A stretch of 64,000 nt of DNA from Pseudalkalibacillus sp045920555 (lineage in GTDB: Bacteria > Bacillota > Bacilli > Bacillales > Fictibacillaceae): NCBI RefSeq assembly GCF_045920555.1, contig NZ_CP174509.1, positions 1,674,001 to 1,738,000 on the forward strand, given 5' to 3'. The notes under the pieces were generated by a model. That model did no database searches. It was not told the origin of the DNA and saw nothing but the letters and a program-made list of their open reading frames with translations. This document shows, piece after piece, positions 52,741 to 61,235 of this stretch (positions within the stretch are counted from its first letter, which is position 1; every line of letters starts with the position of its first letter). The position numbers and the translations under genes are program-made.

Positions 52741-53919
52741 ATGCATTTACGTTTGACTGATGAACAAAGGATGGTTCAGAAAACGATAAGAAAGTTTGTC
52801 GAAAAGGAATTGATTCCGTTAGAAAACGAAGTGCTTCGTAATGAAAGGGAAGGAAAACCAAGCCTTCCGGAAGGGAAAATGGAAGAGCTGCAGTTAAAAG
52901 CGAAGGAAGCGGGATTCTGGGGGATCAATACTCCTGAAGAATACGGTGGAGCTGATCTGGGTCAGATGATGCTTGCGATCGTCCAGATGGAAGTGGCGCG
53001 GACATTCGTGCCGTTCAGTTTCGGTGGGTCTGCAGACAATATCCTGTATTACGGTAATGAAGCTCAAAAGGAAAAATATCTCCTCCCGACGATTAATGGG
53101 GAAAAGAAATCATGTTTTGCAATGACTGAACCAGGAGCAGGTTCTGATACACAGAATATTAAAATGACAGCGGTGAAGGACGGTGATGAATGGGTTTTGA
53201 ATGGTGAAAAAACGTTCATCACTGGTGGAAACGAAGCCGATTTCGTCATGGTCATTGCGATTACGGACAAAGAGCTTCACAAATCATCAAGTGGACGAAA
53301 AGGAGTCACCTGTTTCATCGCTGACAGATCGATGGGATGGAAATCGGAATATATCCATACGATGGGTGAATGGGGACCAGCAGCGCTCATTTTTGACAAT
53401 GTACGTGTTCCTGAAGAGAACATCCTGGGAGAAGTGAACGGCGGTTATGACTTAGGGCTGGAATGGATCGGTTTTGCGAGATGGATTGTCGGAGCACGTG
53501 CGGTCGGGGCAGCTGAACGGCTGTTGAAGATGGCGATTGATTACGCGAATGAAAGGGAAACGTTCGGAAAACCGATTGCGACCAGACAAGCAATCCAATG
53601 GCAGATTGCAGATTCAGCTGTTGAAATCGAAGCTGCCCGTTGGCTTGTCCTGAATGCTGCATTCACACTCGATCAAGGTGAGGATAACCGTCATGCTGCG
53701 TCAATGGCGAAACTGTACGGCTCCAACATGGGGAATAGAGTTGTCGATCGTGTGCTCCAAATCCATGGCGGAATGGGGTATACGAGAGAACTGCCGATCG
53801 AGCGCTGGTACCGTGAAGCGAGGCTCTGGAGAATTTACGACGGAACTGATGAAATCCAACGTCTGATCATCTCGAGGAACCTTTTGAAAGGACATGTGAA
53901 GGTCGGTCAATTCGCCTGA
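52741..53919 (+). CDS. Acyl-CoA dehydrogenase (third)
   Basis: 392 residues from ATG 52741; a TTG 18 bases earlier is possible, with only GGGGG as ribosome site. Signatures CFAMTEPGAGSDTQNIKMTA, TFITGGNEADFVMVIA, VLQIHGGMGYTRELPIERWY and LWRIYDGTDEIQRLIISRN. At the position of the catalytic Glu of medium-chain enzymes it has Asp (YDGT), so the base may be elsewhere or the reaction may differ. First gene after the TetR-type operator. Confidence 0.91.
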   Translation: MHLRLTDEQRMVQKTIRKFVEKELIPLENEVLRNEREGKPSLPEGKMEELQLKAKEAGFWGINTPEEYGGADLGQMMLAIVQMEVARTFVPFSFGGSADNILYYGNEAQKEKYLLPTINGEKKSCFAMTEPGAGSDTQNIKMTAVKDGDEWVLNGEKTFITGGNEADFVMVIAITDKELHKSSSGRKGVTCFIADRSMGWKSEYIHTMGEWGPAALIFDNVRVPEENILGEVNGGYDLGLEWIGFARWIVGARAVGAAERLLKMAIDYANERETFGKPIATRQAIQWQIADSAVEIEAARWLVLNAAFTLDQGEDNRHAASMAKLYGSNMGNRVVDRVLQIHGGMGYTRELPIERWYREARLWRIYDGTDEIQRLIISRNLLKGHVKVGQFA

Positions 53920-53955
53920 TTCTACACCATTCATTTATAGGAGGTGATCAGAAAA

Positions 53956-55081
53956 ATGAAAGCGCTTGTATTGGAAGAAATCAGAAAACCGATGACTGTC
54001 CGGGAAATGCCTGATCCTGGATGCACCCCCGAAGGTGTCATCATCCGAGTAGAAGCAAACGGGGTCTGCCGTAGCGACTGGCATGCTTGGATGGGGGATT
54101 GGGATTGGCTGCAGGTTCCATTGCCCCATGTACTCGGTCATGAATTCTCGGGTGTGATTGAAGAGACCGGAAGCCATGTGAAACACTTTAAAAAAGGTGA
54201 CCGAGTCATTGTTCCATTCACAATCGGAGATGGCCATTGCCCGTATTGCCAAAGGGGCCATCACAATGTATGTGAGAATATCCAGATGCCTGGATTCACC
54301 TCCTGGGGTGGTTTCGGAAAGTATACACATGTCGCCAACGCGGATGTCAACCTGACGATTTTGCCTGAGTCTATCGACTTTACAGAGGCTGCAGGGATGG
54401 GATGCCGATTCATGACCGCATTTCATGGCATCACCGCCCAAGCGGGGGTAAGGGCTGGTGAATGGGTTGCGGTCCATGGTTGTGGCGGAGTCGGTTTATC
54501 TGTGATTCAGATTGCAACAGCTCTTGGTGCGAATGTGATTGCGGTTGATATTGATGAAGAAAAGCTCGCATTAGCCCGACAATTGGGTGCAGTGGCCGAG
54601 ATTAATGCCAAAAATGAAAGTCCTGCGAAAGTGGTGAAGGATCTTACAAAGGGCGGGGCTCATGTTTCAGTTGATGCTCTCGGTATCACTCAAACGTGTC
54701 AGGCCTCATTACTTAGCTTGAAAAAGCAAGGGCGGGGCTCATGTTTCAGTTGATGCTCTCGGTATCACTCAAACGTGTCAGGCCTCATTACTTAGCTTGA
54801 AAAAGCGTGGAAGGCATCTTCAGCTTGGATTGACGACAAAAGAGGAAGCTGGTATGATTCCGCTTCCGATTGATCTGATCGTCCAGTCGGAAATCCAATT
54901 GATCGGTTCTCTCGGAATGCCGCCTTCCCAGTATCCGCATATGCTTGCAATGGTTGAAAAAGGAAAGCTGAATCCTGGCGCACTCATAACCAGGAAGATT
55001 TCTTTGGAAGAGTCTCCAGATACCTTTGAACAGATGAGTGATTTTCAAAACATAGGCGTCACCGTAGTGAATAAGTGGTAG
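53956..55081 (+). pseudogene. Zinc alcohol dehydrogenase disrupted by exact 79-bp tandem duplication
   Basis: MDR-family dehydrogenase from ATG 53956 (AGGAGGTG upstream). Catalytic zinc: GVCRSDWHAWM and LGHEFSG; structural cysteines GHCPYCQRGHHNVC; NAD site AVHGCGGVGLSVIQIA. Bases 54649-54727 are repeated exactly at 54728-54806. Because 79 is not a multiple of three, the first frame ends at 54751-54753 after GRGSCFS, while the remaining C-terminal part reads on in another frame to 55081 (MIPLPIDLIVQSEIQLIGSL). Deleting one copy gives a normal 348-residue enzyme, so the mutation is precisely reversible. Confidence 0.9.
54649..54806. repeat. Perfect 79-bp tandem duplication
   Basis: 54649-54727 and 54728-54806 are identical over all 79 bases, beginning AAGGGCGGGGC and ending TTGAAAAAGC. 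The flanks differ at both sides. It lies inside the alcohol dehydrogenase gene. Confidence 0.95.
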
Positions 55082-55124
55082 GTTAATACATTTAATAGAA
55101 TCAATTTTTTAAGGAGGAATGGAC

Positions 55125-55889
55125 ATGGCTGGGAGATTCGATGGAAAAGTCGCTTTTGTCACTGGAGGTAGCCGTGGAATAGGAAAAGGAATCGTACAAC
55201 GGTTTGCGGAAGAAGGTGCGAAAGTAGCGATCATTGATGTGAATGAAGAAGCGTTGGGTGAAACGGCAAGTGAATTCAAGGAAAAAGGTTTTGAACTCTA
55301 CACGAAGGTTGCAAATGTCGTTGAAGCTGAAGAAGTAGAAGCAGCGATGAAAGAAGCTGCCGAGACATATGGGTCGCTTGATATCCTCGTCAATAACGCC
55401 GGGGTGATCCGGGATAACATGCTTTATAAAATGACTGATTCCGATTGGACCACAGTGATGGATGTCCATTTGCGGGGTTCCTTCAATGCAGCCAGGGCAG
55501 CACAGAAATATATGGTGAAAAATCAATATGGGCGTATCATCAACATCTCTTCGACCTCTGCCCTCGGAAACCGGGGACAAGCGAATTACGCCACCGCTAA
55601 GGCTGGATTGCAGGGCTTTACGAAAACACTGGCGATCGAACTCGGTAAATATGGGATTACAGTGAATGCTGTTGCACCAGGATTCATCGAAACGGAAATG
55701 ACGAAGCAAACCGCAGAAAGGATAGGTATCTCCTTCGAGCAATTGATTGAAGCAAGTGTGAAAAATATCCCGGTCGGTCGAAGCGGTAAGCCCGAAGATA
55801 TCGCCAACGTCGTTGCATTCTATGCGGATGAAAGATCTTCATTCGTGAATGGGCAGGTGTTGTATGTGGCTGGTGGTCCGAAAGATTAA
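55125..55889 (+). CDS. SDR-family 3-oxoacyl reductase/3-hydroxyacyl dehydrogenase
   Basis: 254 residues from ATG 55125, seven bases after AAGGAGG; an ATG two codons earlier is too close. Classical SDR: cofactor motif VAFVTGGSRGIGKGIVQRFA, NNAG in DILVNNAGVIRDN, catalytic Ser in NISSTSALG and Tyr-x3-Lys in YATAKAG. The D in AIIDVNEEALG suggests NAD(H) preference. FabG-like; likely handles 3-hydroxy/3-oxoacyl-CoA in this operon. Confidence 0.91.
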   Translation: MAGRFDGKVAFVTGGSRGIGKGIVQRFAEEGAKVAIIDVNEEALGETASEFKEKGFELYTKVANVVEAEEVEAAMKEAAETYGSLDILVNNAGVIRDNMLYKMTDSDWTTVMDVHLRGSFNAARAAQKYMVKNQYGRIINISSTSALGNRGQANYATAKAGLQGFTKTLAIELGKYGITVNAVAPGFIETEMTKQTAERIGISFEQLIEASVKNIPVGRSGKPEDIANVVAFYADERSSFVNGQVLYVAGGPKD

Positions 55890-55927
55890 TAGACACCGAT
55901 TTACTAATTGAAAAATGAGGTGATAGC

Positions 55928-56377
55928 ATGTTGACCCACTGTATAGGTAAGCGGTCTAACAGAGTGAAGAACATTGTTGAACGGGGAGCGGTGAAAAAGT
56001 TTGCTGAATCGATCGGTGATCCCCACCCCATTTTTATATGTGAAGAAACCGGAAAGCAGTCAAGGTTCAAGAACAATATCGCGCCGCCGACCTTTCCGAG
56101 AGTGTTTGATTACGGGACGATCGAAGAATTGAATCTACCGAAAAAAGGATTGATTCACGGCGAACAAATCTATCATTATGAAAGACCACTACTCGTCGGG
56201 GAGGAAATCATTTGTTATTCACAGGTGAAAGATTACTATGAGCGGACGGGTAAAAGCGGAGAAATGGGCTTTCTGATCATCAATCGATTTGGAGAAGATA
56301 CGGATGGCAAACTCATTTTCACAGAAGAACAGGTTGTCATCATCAATGAGGCGGTACGAAAGGGGATGTTGGTATGA
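55928..56377 (+). CDS. MaoC N-terminal-type dehydratase subunit
   Basis: 149-residue hotdog protein of the MaoC-N/FAS1-dehydratase-like type: VKKFAESIGDPHPIFICEET, then PPTFPRVFDYGTIEE, then RPLLVGEEIICYSQVKDYYE. In this group one subunit often lacks part of the hydratase motif and pairs with a second MaoC protein. The next gene, overlapping by four bases, is such a partner. Together they probably form a heteromeric (R)-specific enoyl-CoA hydratase. Confidence 0.82.
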   Translation: MLTHCIGKRSNRVKNIVERGAVKKFAESIGDPHPIFICEETGKQSRFKNNIAPPTFPRVFDYGTIEELNLPKKGLIHGEQIYHYERPLLVGEEIICYSQVKDYYERTGKSGEMGFLIINRFGEDTDGKLIFTEEQVVIINEAVRKGMLV

Positions 56378-56772
56378 GTAAACTGGCAGACTTGCAAACT
56401 GGCGAATCCCTGCAGGAAGTGTTATCACCGGTAACCAGAATTGACTTGATCAAGTACGCTGGAGCCTCCGGGGATTATAATCCGATCCATACGATTGATG
56501 AGGAAGCAGAAAAGGCAGGGTTGCCTGGAATCATTGCCCACGGAATGTGGACGATGGGTAACCTCGCAAAGCTTTTTACTCCTTACTACGGGGAAGGTTT
56601 CATCCAGGACTATGCGATCCGTTTCAAAGGAATGGTTTTTTTGAATGATGTGATCACATTGAATGCCACTTTGGAAGCTAGTGATGAAAAGAAGATGGAT
56701 TTCAGAGTGGATGCTAGCAACCAAGATGGTAAAGAAGTCATCAAAGGGAATGTGGTGTTTAGTAAGGTTTGA
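56374..56772 (+). CDS. MaoC-family (R)-enoyl-CoA hydratase subunit
   Basis: 132 residues with the hydratase-2 motif YAGASGDYNPIHTIDEEAEK (catalytic Asp and His of D-x4-H) and GLPGIIAHGMWTMGNL. It starts inside the stop of the upstream MaoC-N gene (ATGA), which implies equimolar synthesis. Hydrates 2-enoyl-CoA to (R)-3-hydroxyacyl-CoA. It could supply the activity lost by the split crotonase at 47166, though with opposite stereochemistry. Confidence 0.87.
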   Translation: MSKLADLQTGESLQEVLSPVTRIDLIKYAGASGDYNPIHTIDEEAEKAGLPGIIAHGMWTMGNLAKLFTPYYGEGFIQDYAIRFKGMVFLNDVITLNATLEASDEKKMDFRVDASNQDGKEVIKGNVVFSKV

Positions 56773-56823
56773 CTAACAAAATGCCTGCATATCCATTTGT
56801 TCATAATCCTTAGGAGGTGCCCT

Positions 56824-58074
56824 ATGAACTTCGAATATTCGGAAAAGGTCAAAGAGTTGCAGCAAAAGGTGAATACGTTCATGGAAGAACATATCTACCC
56901 GAATGAGCAAGTGTATGAGGAACAGCTTGATAAAACCGATCGATTTTCCATCGTTCCGCCGATTCTCGAGGAGTTGAAGGAACAAGCGAAAGAACAAGGC
57001 CTATGGAATCTTTTTTTACCAGAAAGTGAGTATGGAGCGGGATTGAAAAATATCGAATATGCTCCTTTATGCGAAATCATGGGACGTTCCCATATTGCGC
57101 CGGAAGTATTTAATTGTGCTGCCCCTGACACTGGGAATATGGAATTGCTCGTCCGTTATGGGACGGAGGAACAGAAACAGAAATGGCTATATCCTCTACT
57201 CGATGGCGAAATCCGATCATGTTTTTCGATGACTGAGCCTGATGTCGCATCCTCTGACGCTACGAATATCAATACAAGCATCGTCCGCGATGGTGATGAG
57301 TATGTCATCAATGGAACAAAGTGGTGGTCTTCAGGGGCGGGTGATCCCCGCTGCAAAATCGCCATCGTCATGGGGAAAAATGACCCGAAGGCGCCAAAGC
57401 ATGAACAGCAATCGATGATACTGGTGCCGCTCGATACTCCCGGGGTGAAAATCAAGCGGGTCCTTCCGGTATTCGGATATGACCATGCCCCGCATGGACA
57501 TGCAGAAATCGAATACGACAATGTACGAGTCCCTGCATCGAACCTGATTTGGGGAGAAGGGAAAGGCTTCGCCATCGCCCAGGGTCGACTAGGGCCTGGA
57601 CGGATCCACCATTGTATGAGGACGATCGGTGCAGCAGAGCGTGCATTGGAGGAATTATGCAAACGAGTTTCTGAAAGGGTAGCCTTCGGTAAAAAGCTCT
57701 CCGAACAAGGTGTGATCAGAGAATGGATCGCAGACTCGAGAATCGAAATCGAGCAGGCTCGGTTACTGACATTGAAAGCTGCTTATATGATGGATACTGT
57801 CGGCAATAAAGAAGCTAAGGCCGAGATCGCTATGATAAAAGTGGTCGCTCCGAACATGGCGTTGAAAGTGATCGACAGGGCGATACAGGCCTTCGGTGCC
57901 GCAGGCGTCAGCAATGATGTACCTTTTGCAGCGAAATGGGCGAACATCCGGACGCTCCGTTTGGCGGATGGACCTGATGAAGTCCACCGAAGAGCGATTG
58001 CAAGATATGAACTGAAAAAAGTACAGGAAAGCAATCATAGGAGGGAAGCGTATGCACATAAAGGAACTGTTTGA
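56824..58074 (+). CDS. ACAD10/11-like (LvaC-like) acyl-CoA dehydrogenase
   Basis: 416 residues from ATG 56824 (TAGGAGGTG upstream). Distinct from the other three enzymes: it has CFSMTEPDVASSDATNINTS, WWSSGAGDPRCKIAIVMGKN, GQGRLGPGRIHHCMR-like helix, DVPFAAKWANIRTLRLADGP and the ending DEVHRRAIARYEL. EPDVASSDATN and DGPDEVH are marks of the ACAD10/ACAD11 group, which includes LvaC of levulinate degradation. Those enzymes work with an APH-like kinase on 4-hydroxyacyl-CoA; such a kinase is encoded at 61236. Overlaps the next gene by 23 bases. Confidence 0.9.
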   Translation: MNFEYSEKVKELQQKVNTFMEEHIYPNEQVYEEQLDKTDRFSIVPPILEELKEQAKEQGLWNLFLPESEYGAGLKNIEYAPLCEIMGRSHIAPEVFNCAAPDTGNMELLVRYGTEEQKQKWLYPLLDGEIRSCFSMTEPDVASSDATNINTSIVRDGDEYVINGTKWWSSGAGDPRCKIAIVMGKNDPKAPKHEQQSMILVPLDTPGVKIKRVLPVFGYDHAPHGHAEIEYDNVRVPASNLIWGEGKGFAIAQGRLGPGRIHHCMRTIGAAERALEELCKRVSERVAFGKKLSEQGVIREWIADSRIEIEQARLLTLKAAYMMDTVGNKEAKAEIAMIKVVAPNMALKVIDRAIQAFGAAGVSNDVPFAAKWANIRTLRLADGPDEVHRRAIARYELKKVQESNHRREAYAHKGTV

Positions 58075-58825
58075 TCTCTCTGGAAAAACGGCGATTGTGA
58101 CAGGCGGCGGAAGAGGACTAGGCCAGCAGATCGCAGAAGGGTTCGCAGAATCCGGAGCCAACGTCGTAGTCTGTTCAAGGAAAGAAGAAGCATGTAAGGA
58201 AGTAAGTGAAAGCTTGAAACAGATGGGGGTAGGATCACTTGCTTTTAAATGTGACGTCACGAATCCTGAAGAAATCCAGCATGTCGTCGACAGGACGGTG
58301 GAAGAGTTCGGCAGGATCGACATTCTTGTCAATAACAGCGGAGCTTCTTGGGGGGCGCCAGCTGAAGAAATGCCGTTGGAGGCGTGGCAGAAAGTGATGA
58401 ACGTCAATGTGAACGGGACATTCCTGATGTCACAGGCAGTAGGTAAAGTGATGCTGGCTCAAGAATCAGGAAAGATCATCAATATTGCCTCTGTCGCAGG
58501 ATTAAAGGGATCGAATCCAAAGTATATGGACGCGATCGGCTATAACGCTAGTAAAGGCGCTGTGATCACCTTCACGAAAGATCTGGCAGTCAAGTGGGGA
58601 CCAAGGGGCATTCATGTCAATGCGATAGCGCCAGGCTTTTTCCCGACAAAAATGTCCAGGGCGTTGATTGAACAAGGGAAGGAAGGACTTCTCAGTGGTA
58701 CGCCGTTACGTAAATTCGGAGGCGAAAATGATCTGAAGGGTGCTGCGGTCTTCCTGGCATCAAGGGCATCTGATTTTGTCACCGGCGAGATCTTAGTCGT
58801 CGATGGGGGCACGCAAGCAACGTAA
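58052..58825 (+). CDS. SDR-family oxidoreductase
   Basis: 257 residues from ATG 58052 (AGGAGGGAA upstream, inside the preceding gene). TAIVTGGGRGLGQQIAEGFA, NNSGASWGAPAEE, INIASVAGLKG and YNASKGA are the cofactor, structural, Ser and Tyr/Lys elements. VVCSRKEEACK suggests NADP(H). Resembles gluconate 5-dehydrogenase/FabG-like enzymes. In the levulinate-type scheme it could interconvert 4-keto and 4-hydroxy acyl-CoA (inference). Confidence 0.9.
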   Translation: MHIKELFDLSGKTAIVTGGGRGLGQQIAEGFAESGANVVVCSRKEEACKEVSESLKQMGVGSLAFKCDVTNPEEIQHVVDRTVEEFGRIDILVNNSGASWGAPAEEMPLEAWQKVMNVNVNGTFLMSQAVGKVMLAQESGKIINIASVAGLKGSNPKYMDAIGYNASKGAVITFTKDLAVKWGPRGIHVNAIAPGFFPTKMSRALIEQGKEGLLSGTPLRKFGGENDLKGAAVFLASRASDFVTGEILVVDGGTQAT

Positions 58826-58858
58826 TAAAGGAATCCTATCACACAAGGGAGTGTAAAG

Positions 58859-60028
58859 ATGAATAGAGATGCCGTCATCGTTTCTGCTGTCCGCACGGCA
58901 ATCGGCAGACAGGGAGGCACATTGGCGACCATACCAGCCCATGTCCTAGGAGCTGAGGTCATTAAAGAAGCAGTAAGAAGAGCAGGAGTTTCACCGGACG
59001 TGATTGAGGATGTCATTTTAGGAAATGTCTTGAGTGGCGGTGGGAATATAGCCAGGCTGACCGCCTTGCAGACTGGACTATCGATCAACCTGCCAGGCCT
59101 GACCATCGACCGTCAATGCGGATCAGGAATCAATGCTGTCAATCTGGCTGCGCAGGCAATTCGATCAGGTGAAGGGGACATCTATGTGGCTGGTGGAACT
59201 GAAAGCATGAGCCGGGCACCGTACTTGATGGAACGCCCTGAAAAACCTTACAGTCCTGTACCTCCGAAAATCCGGAAATCACAGCTGTCGCCGAAGGAAA
59301 TAGGTGACCCGCCAATGGGGATCACAGCTGAAAATCTCGTAAAACAGTATAAAATCAGCAGAAAAGAACAAGATGAATTTGCCCATCTCAGCCAGCAAAG
59401 AATGGCAATAGCTATGGAAGAAGGCAGGTTCGACGAACAAATCCTGCCGATACATGTTCCGGTTAGGAAAAAAGATCCGATTGAATTCAAAACTGATGAG
59501 CACCCGCGGCCGCAAACGACGATGGAAGCCTTATCGAAACTTCAACCAGCCTTCCAAGAAGGAGGGACTGTCACTGCGGGAAATAGTTCCGGCTTGAATG
59601 ATGCTGCCTCCGCCCTTGTGATCATGGCAAGGGAAAAAGCAGAAGAGCTTGGTATCGAGCCTATGGCTACGATCCGGGCTAGCGTAGTAGCGGGAGTAGA
59701 TCCTAATATCATGGGAATCGGTCCGGTTCCAGCGACTAAAAAGGTATTGGAAAAATCAGGTCACACACTTGATGATATCGATCTTATTGAAATTAATGAA
59801 GCCTTTGCCGGACAAGTGATTGCTTGCAACAGGGAGCTTGAAATGGATGTTGAAAAAGTGAATGTGAACGGTGGAGCAATTGCGCATGGTCACCCACTCG
59901 GGGCGACTGGGGCCATCCTTATTACTAAAGCGATTTATGAGCTTCGGCGATCAGGGGGCAAGTATGCGTTGATCACCGCATGTATCGGCGGAGGCCAAGG
60001 AATCGCAACGATCATTGAACGGGGATGA
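58859..60028 (+). CDS. Acetyl-CoA C-acyltransferase (second thiolase)
   Basis: 389 residues. LTIDRQCGSGINAVNLAAQA (nucleophile Cys), EINEAFAGQVIACNRE, GGAIAHGHPLGATGAILITK and the C-terminal ALITACIGGGQGIATI (second Cys) are intact. It differs clearly from the thiolase at 51396 and so probably serves the second block's intermediates. ATG 58859 follows AAGGGAG. Confidence 0.94.
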   Translation: MNRDAVIVSAVRTAIGRQGGTLATIPAHVLGAEVIKEAVRRAGVSPDVIEDVILGNVLSGGGNIARLTALQTGLSINLPGLTIDRQCGSGINAVNLAAQAIRSGEGDIYVAGGTESMSRAPYLMERPEKPYSPVPPKIRKSQLSPKEIGDPPMGITAENLVKQYKISRKEQDEFAHLSQQRMAIAMEEGRFDEQILPIHVPVRKKDPIEFKTDEHPRPQTTMEALSKLQPAFQEGGTVTAGNSSGLNDAASALVIMAREKAEELGIEPMATIRASVVAGVDPNIMGIGPVPATKKVLEKSGHTLDDIDLIEINEAFAGQVIACNRELEMDVEKVNVNGGAIAHGHPLGATGAILITKAIYELRRSGGKYALITACIGGGQGIATIIERG

Positions 60029-60116
60029 GAACTGTTTTTTCGGTGCTACATGAATCGAGCGTACACTGGATATGATATAATTTTTTGTACCATATCAAGT
60101 GAGAGGATTAGTTCAG

Positions 60117-60689
60117 ATGAGACAAAAAATCATGGAAACGAGTATTCATTTATTTGACGAAAAAGGATTCGCAGAGACATCGATCCAGGATATCGTCGAC
60201 AGTGTCGGTGTTACGAAAGGAACATTTTATTATTATTTCAAAAGCAAGCAGGAATTGCTCAGGGACATCCACCTAGGTTATATCGAATATTTGCTGAAGA
60301 ACCAGGAAGAAATTTTGAAGGATGATACGAAGAGTTGCAAGGAGAAGCTCCGGGAAACCATCTTCTTGTTGATCCATAACATACAACAGCGCAGGAAAAG
60401 TGCGCGGATCTTTTTCAGAGAGATGAGGAATCTTGGCCCTGAATATCTTGAACAGAATATGGAGAAACGGGATCTTTTCCGTAAAAACTGTCAAATGATC
60501 GTCGAAGTAGGGATAAGAAAAGGCGAATTCAAGGATGACTTGAATCCAGATATGATCACACGGGGAATCCTGGGTGTCACCAACTGGAGTTATTATTGGT
60601 TCAATCCTAGCGGTGAAATCTCTGAAGAAGGGCTTACTGATATTTACCTCGATATGATCCTGAATGGAATAAATAAGATGGATCGGTAA
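60117..60689 (+). CDS. TetR-family transcriptional regulator
   Basis: 190 residues from ATG 60117 (GAGAGG ten bases upstream; a frame start at 60099 is less likely). TetR HTH in the first 50 residues: IHLFDEKGFAETSIQDIVDS then VGVTKGTFYYYFKSKQELL. The ligand domain resembles FadR/AcrR-type regulators that respond to acyl-CoA. Candidate operators are the palindromes at 52655-52678 and 60738-60757. It probably represses the surrounding operon until a CoA intermediate binds (inference). Confidence 0.9.
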   Translation: MRQKIMETSIHLFDEKGFAETSIQDIVDSVGVTKGTFYYYFKSKQELLRDIHLGYIEYLLKNQEEILKDDTKSCKEKLRETIFLLIHNIQQRRKSARIFFREMRNLGPEYLEQNMEKRDLFRKNCQMIVEVGIRKGEFKDDLNPDMITRGILGVTNWSYYWFNPSGEISEEGLTDIYLDMILNGINKMDR

Positions 60690-60737
60690 GGATAGGTGAA
60701 GAAAATACTCTACCTCGGTCTTTTGATTGAAACAATA

Positions 60738-60757
60738 TACTGACTGGTTAGTCGGTA
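60738..60757. promoter_or_regulatory. TetR-type operator before thioesterase-kinase genes
   Basis: TACTGACTGGTTAGTCGGTA is an imperfect palindrome. Its complement shares the core ACTAACCAGTC and flanking GTA with the site at 52655-52678. It lies 51 bases before the GTG start at 60808, just after the TetR gene. Confidence 0.65.
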
Positions 60758-60807
60758 GAGAAGACCGATGAAAATTAAACTGAAAAGCGAAGAAGGGATG
60801 TGAGAGT

Positions 60808-61212
60808 GTGAACCATGAAACGGAGATATCGGTTCGATTTTGTGAAACCGACATGGCAGGTCATGTCAACAATACGAGTTACTTCATTTATCTAGAAGAA
60901 GCACGGGGGAAATTTTTCGATCAAGTCATACCGGATGATCCAGAGATTCGGGAAGGTTTCATATTGGCTTCAACGAACTGTGATTTCCTTGGCCAATCCT
61001 ACTTCAATCAAAGGCTGGTCGTCATGACACGGATCTCGAAGATCGGCACGAAAAGCTTTTCTTTCAACCAAATCATCAGGGCGGCTGAAACCGGCGCAAT
61101 GATTGCAGAAGCTGAAGCGACGATCGTTTGTTTTGATTATGAGGCACAAAAAACTGTACCTATTACCCCGGCACTCAGAAATGTTTTAGAAGGGCTCCTT
61201 GTAACAAGCTAA
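60808..61212 (+). CDS. 4HBT/YbgC-type acyl-CoA thioesterase
   Basis: 134 residues from GTG 60808 (GAAGGGATG upstream). Hotdog fold with the 4HBT-type opening ISVRFCETDMAGHVNNTSYF, where Asp is the catalytic residue, and a strand GQSYFNQRLVVMTRISKIG. Likely releases CoA from a pathway intermediate or overflow product. Follows the TetR gene and its putative operator, and precedes the APH-like kinase by 23 bases. Confidence 0.87.
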   Translation: MNHETEISVRFCETDMAGHVNNTSYFIYLEEARGKFFDQVIPDDPEIREGFILASTNCDFLGQSYFNQRLVVMTRISKIGTKSFSFNQIIRAAETGAMIAEAEATIVCFDYEAQKTVPITPALRNVLEGLLVTS

Positions 61213-61235
61213 TCAAATTATAAAGGAGGGTTCTT

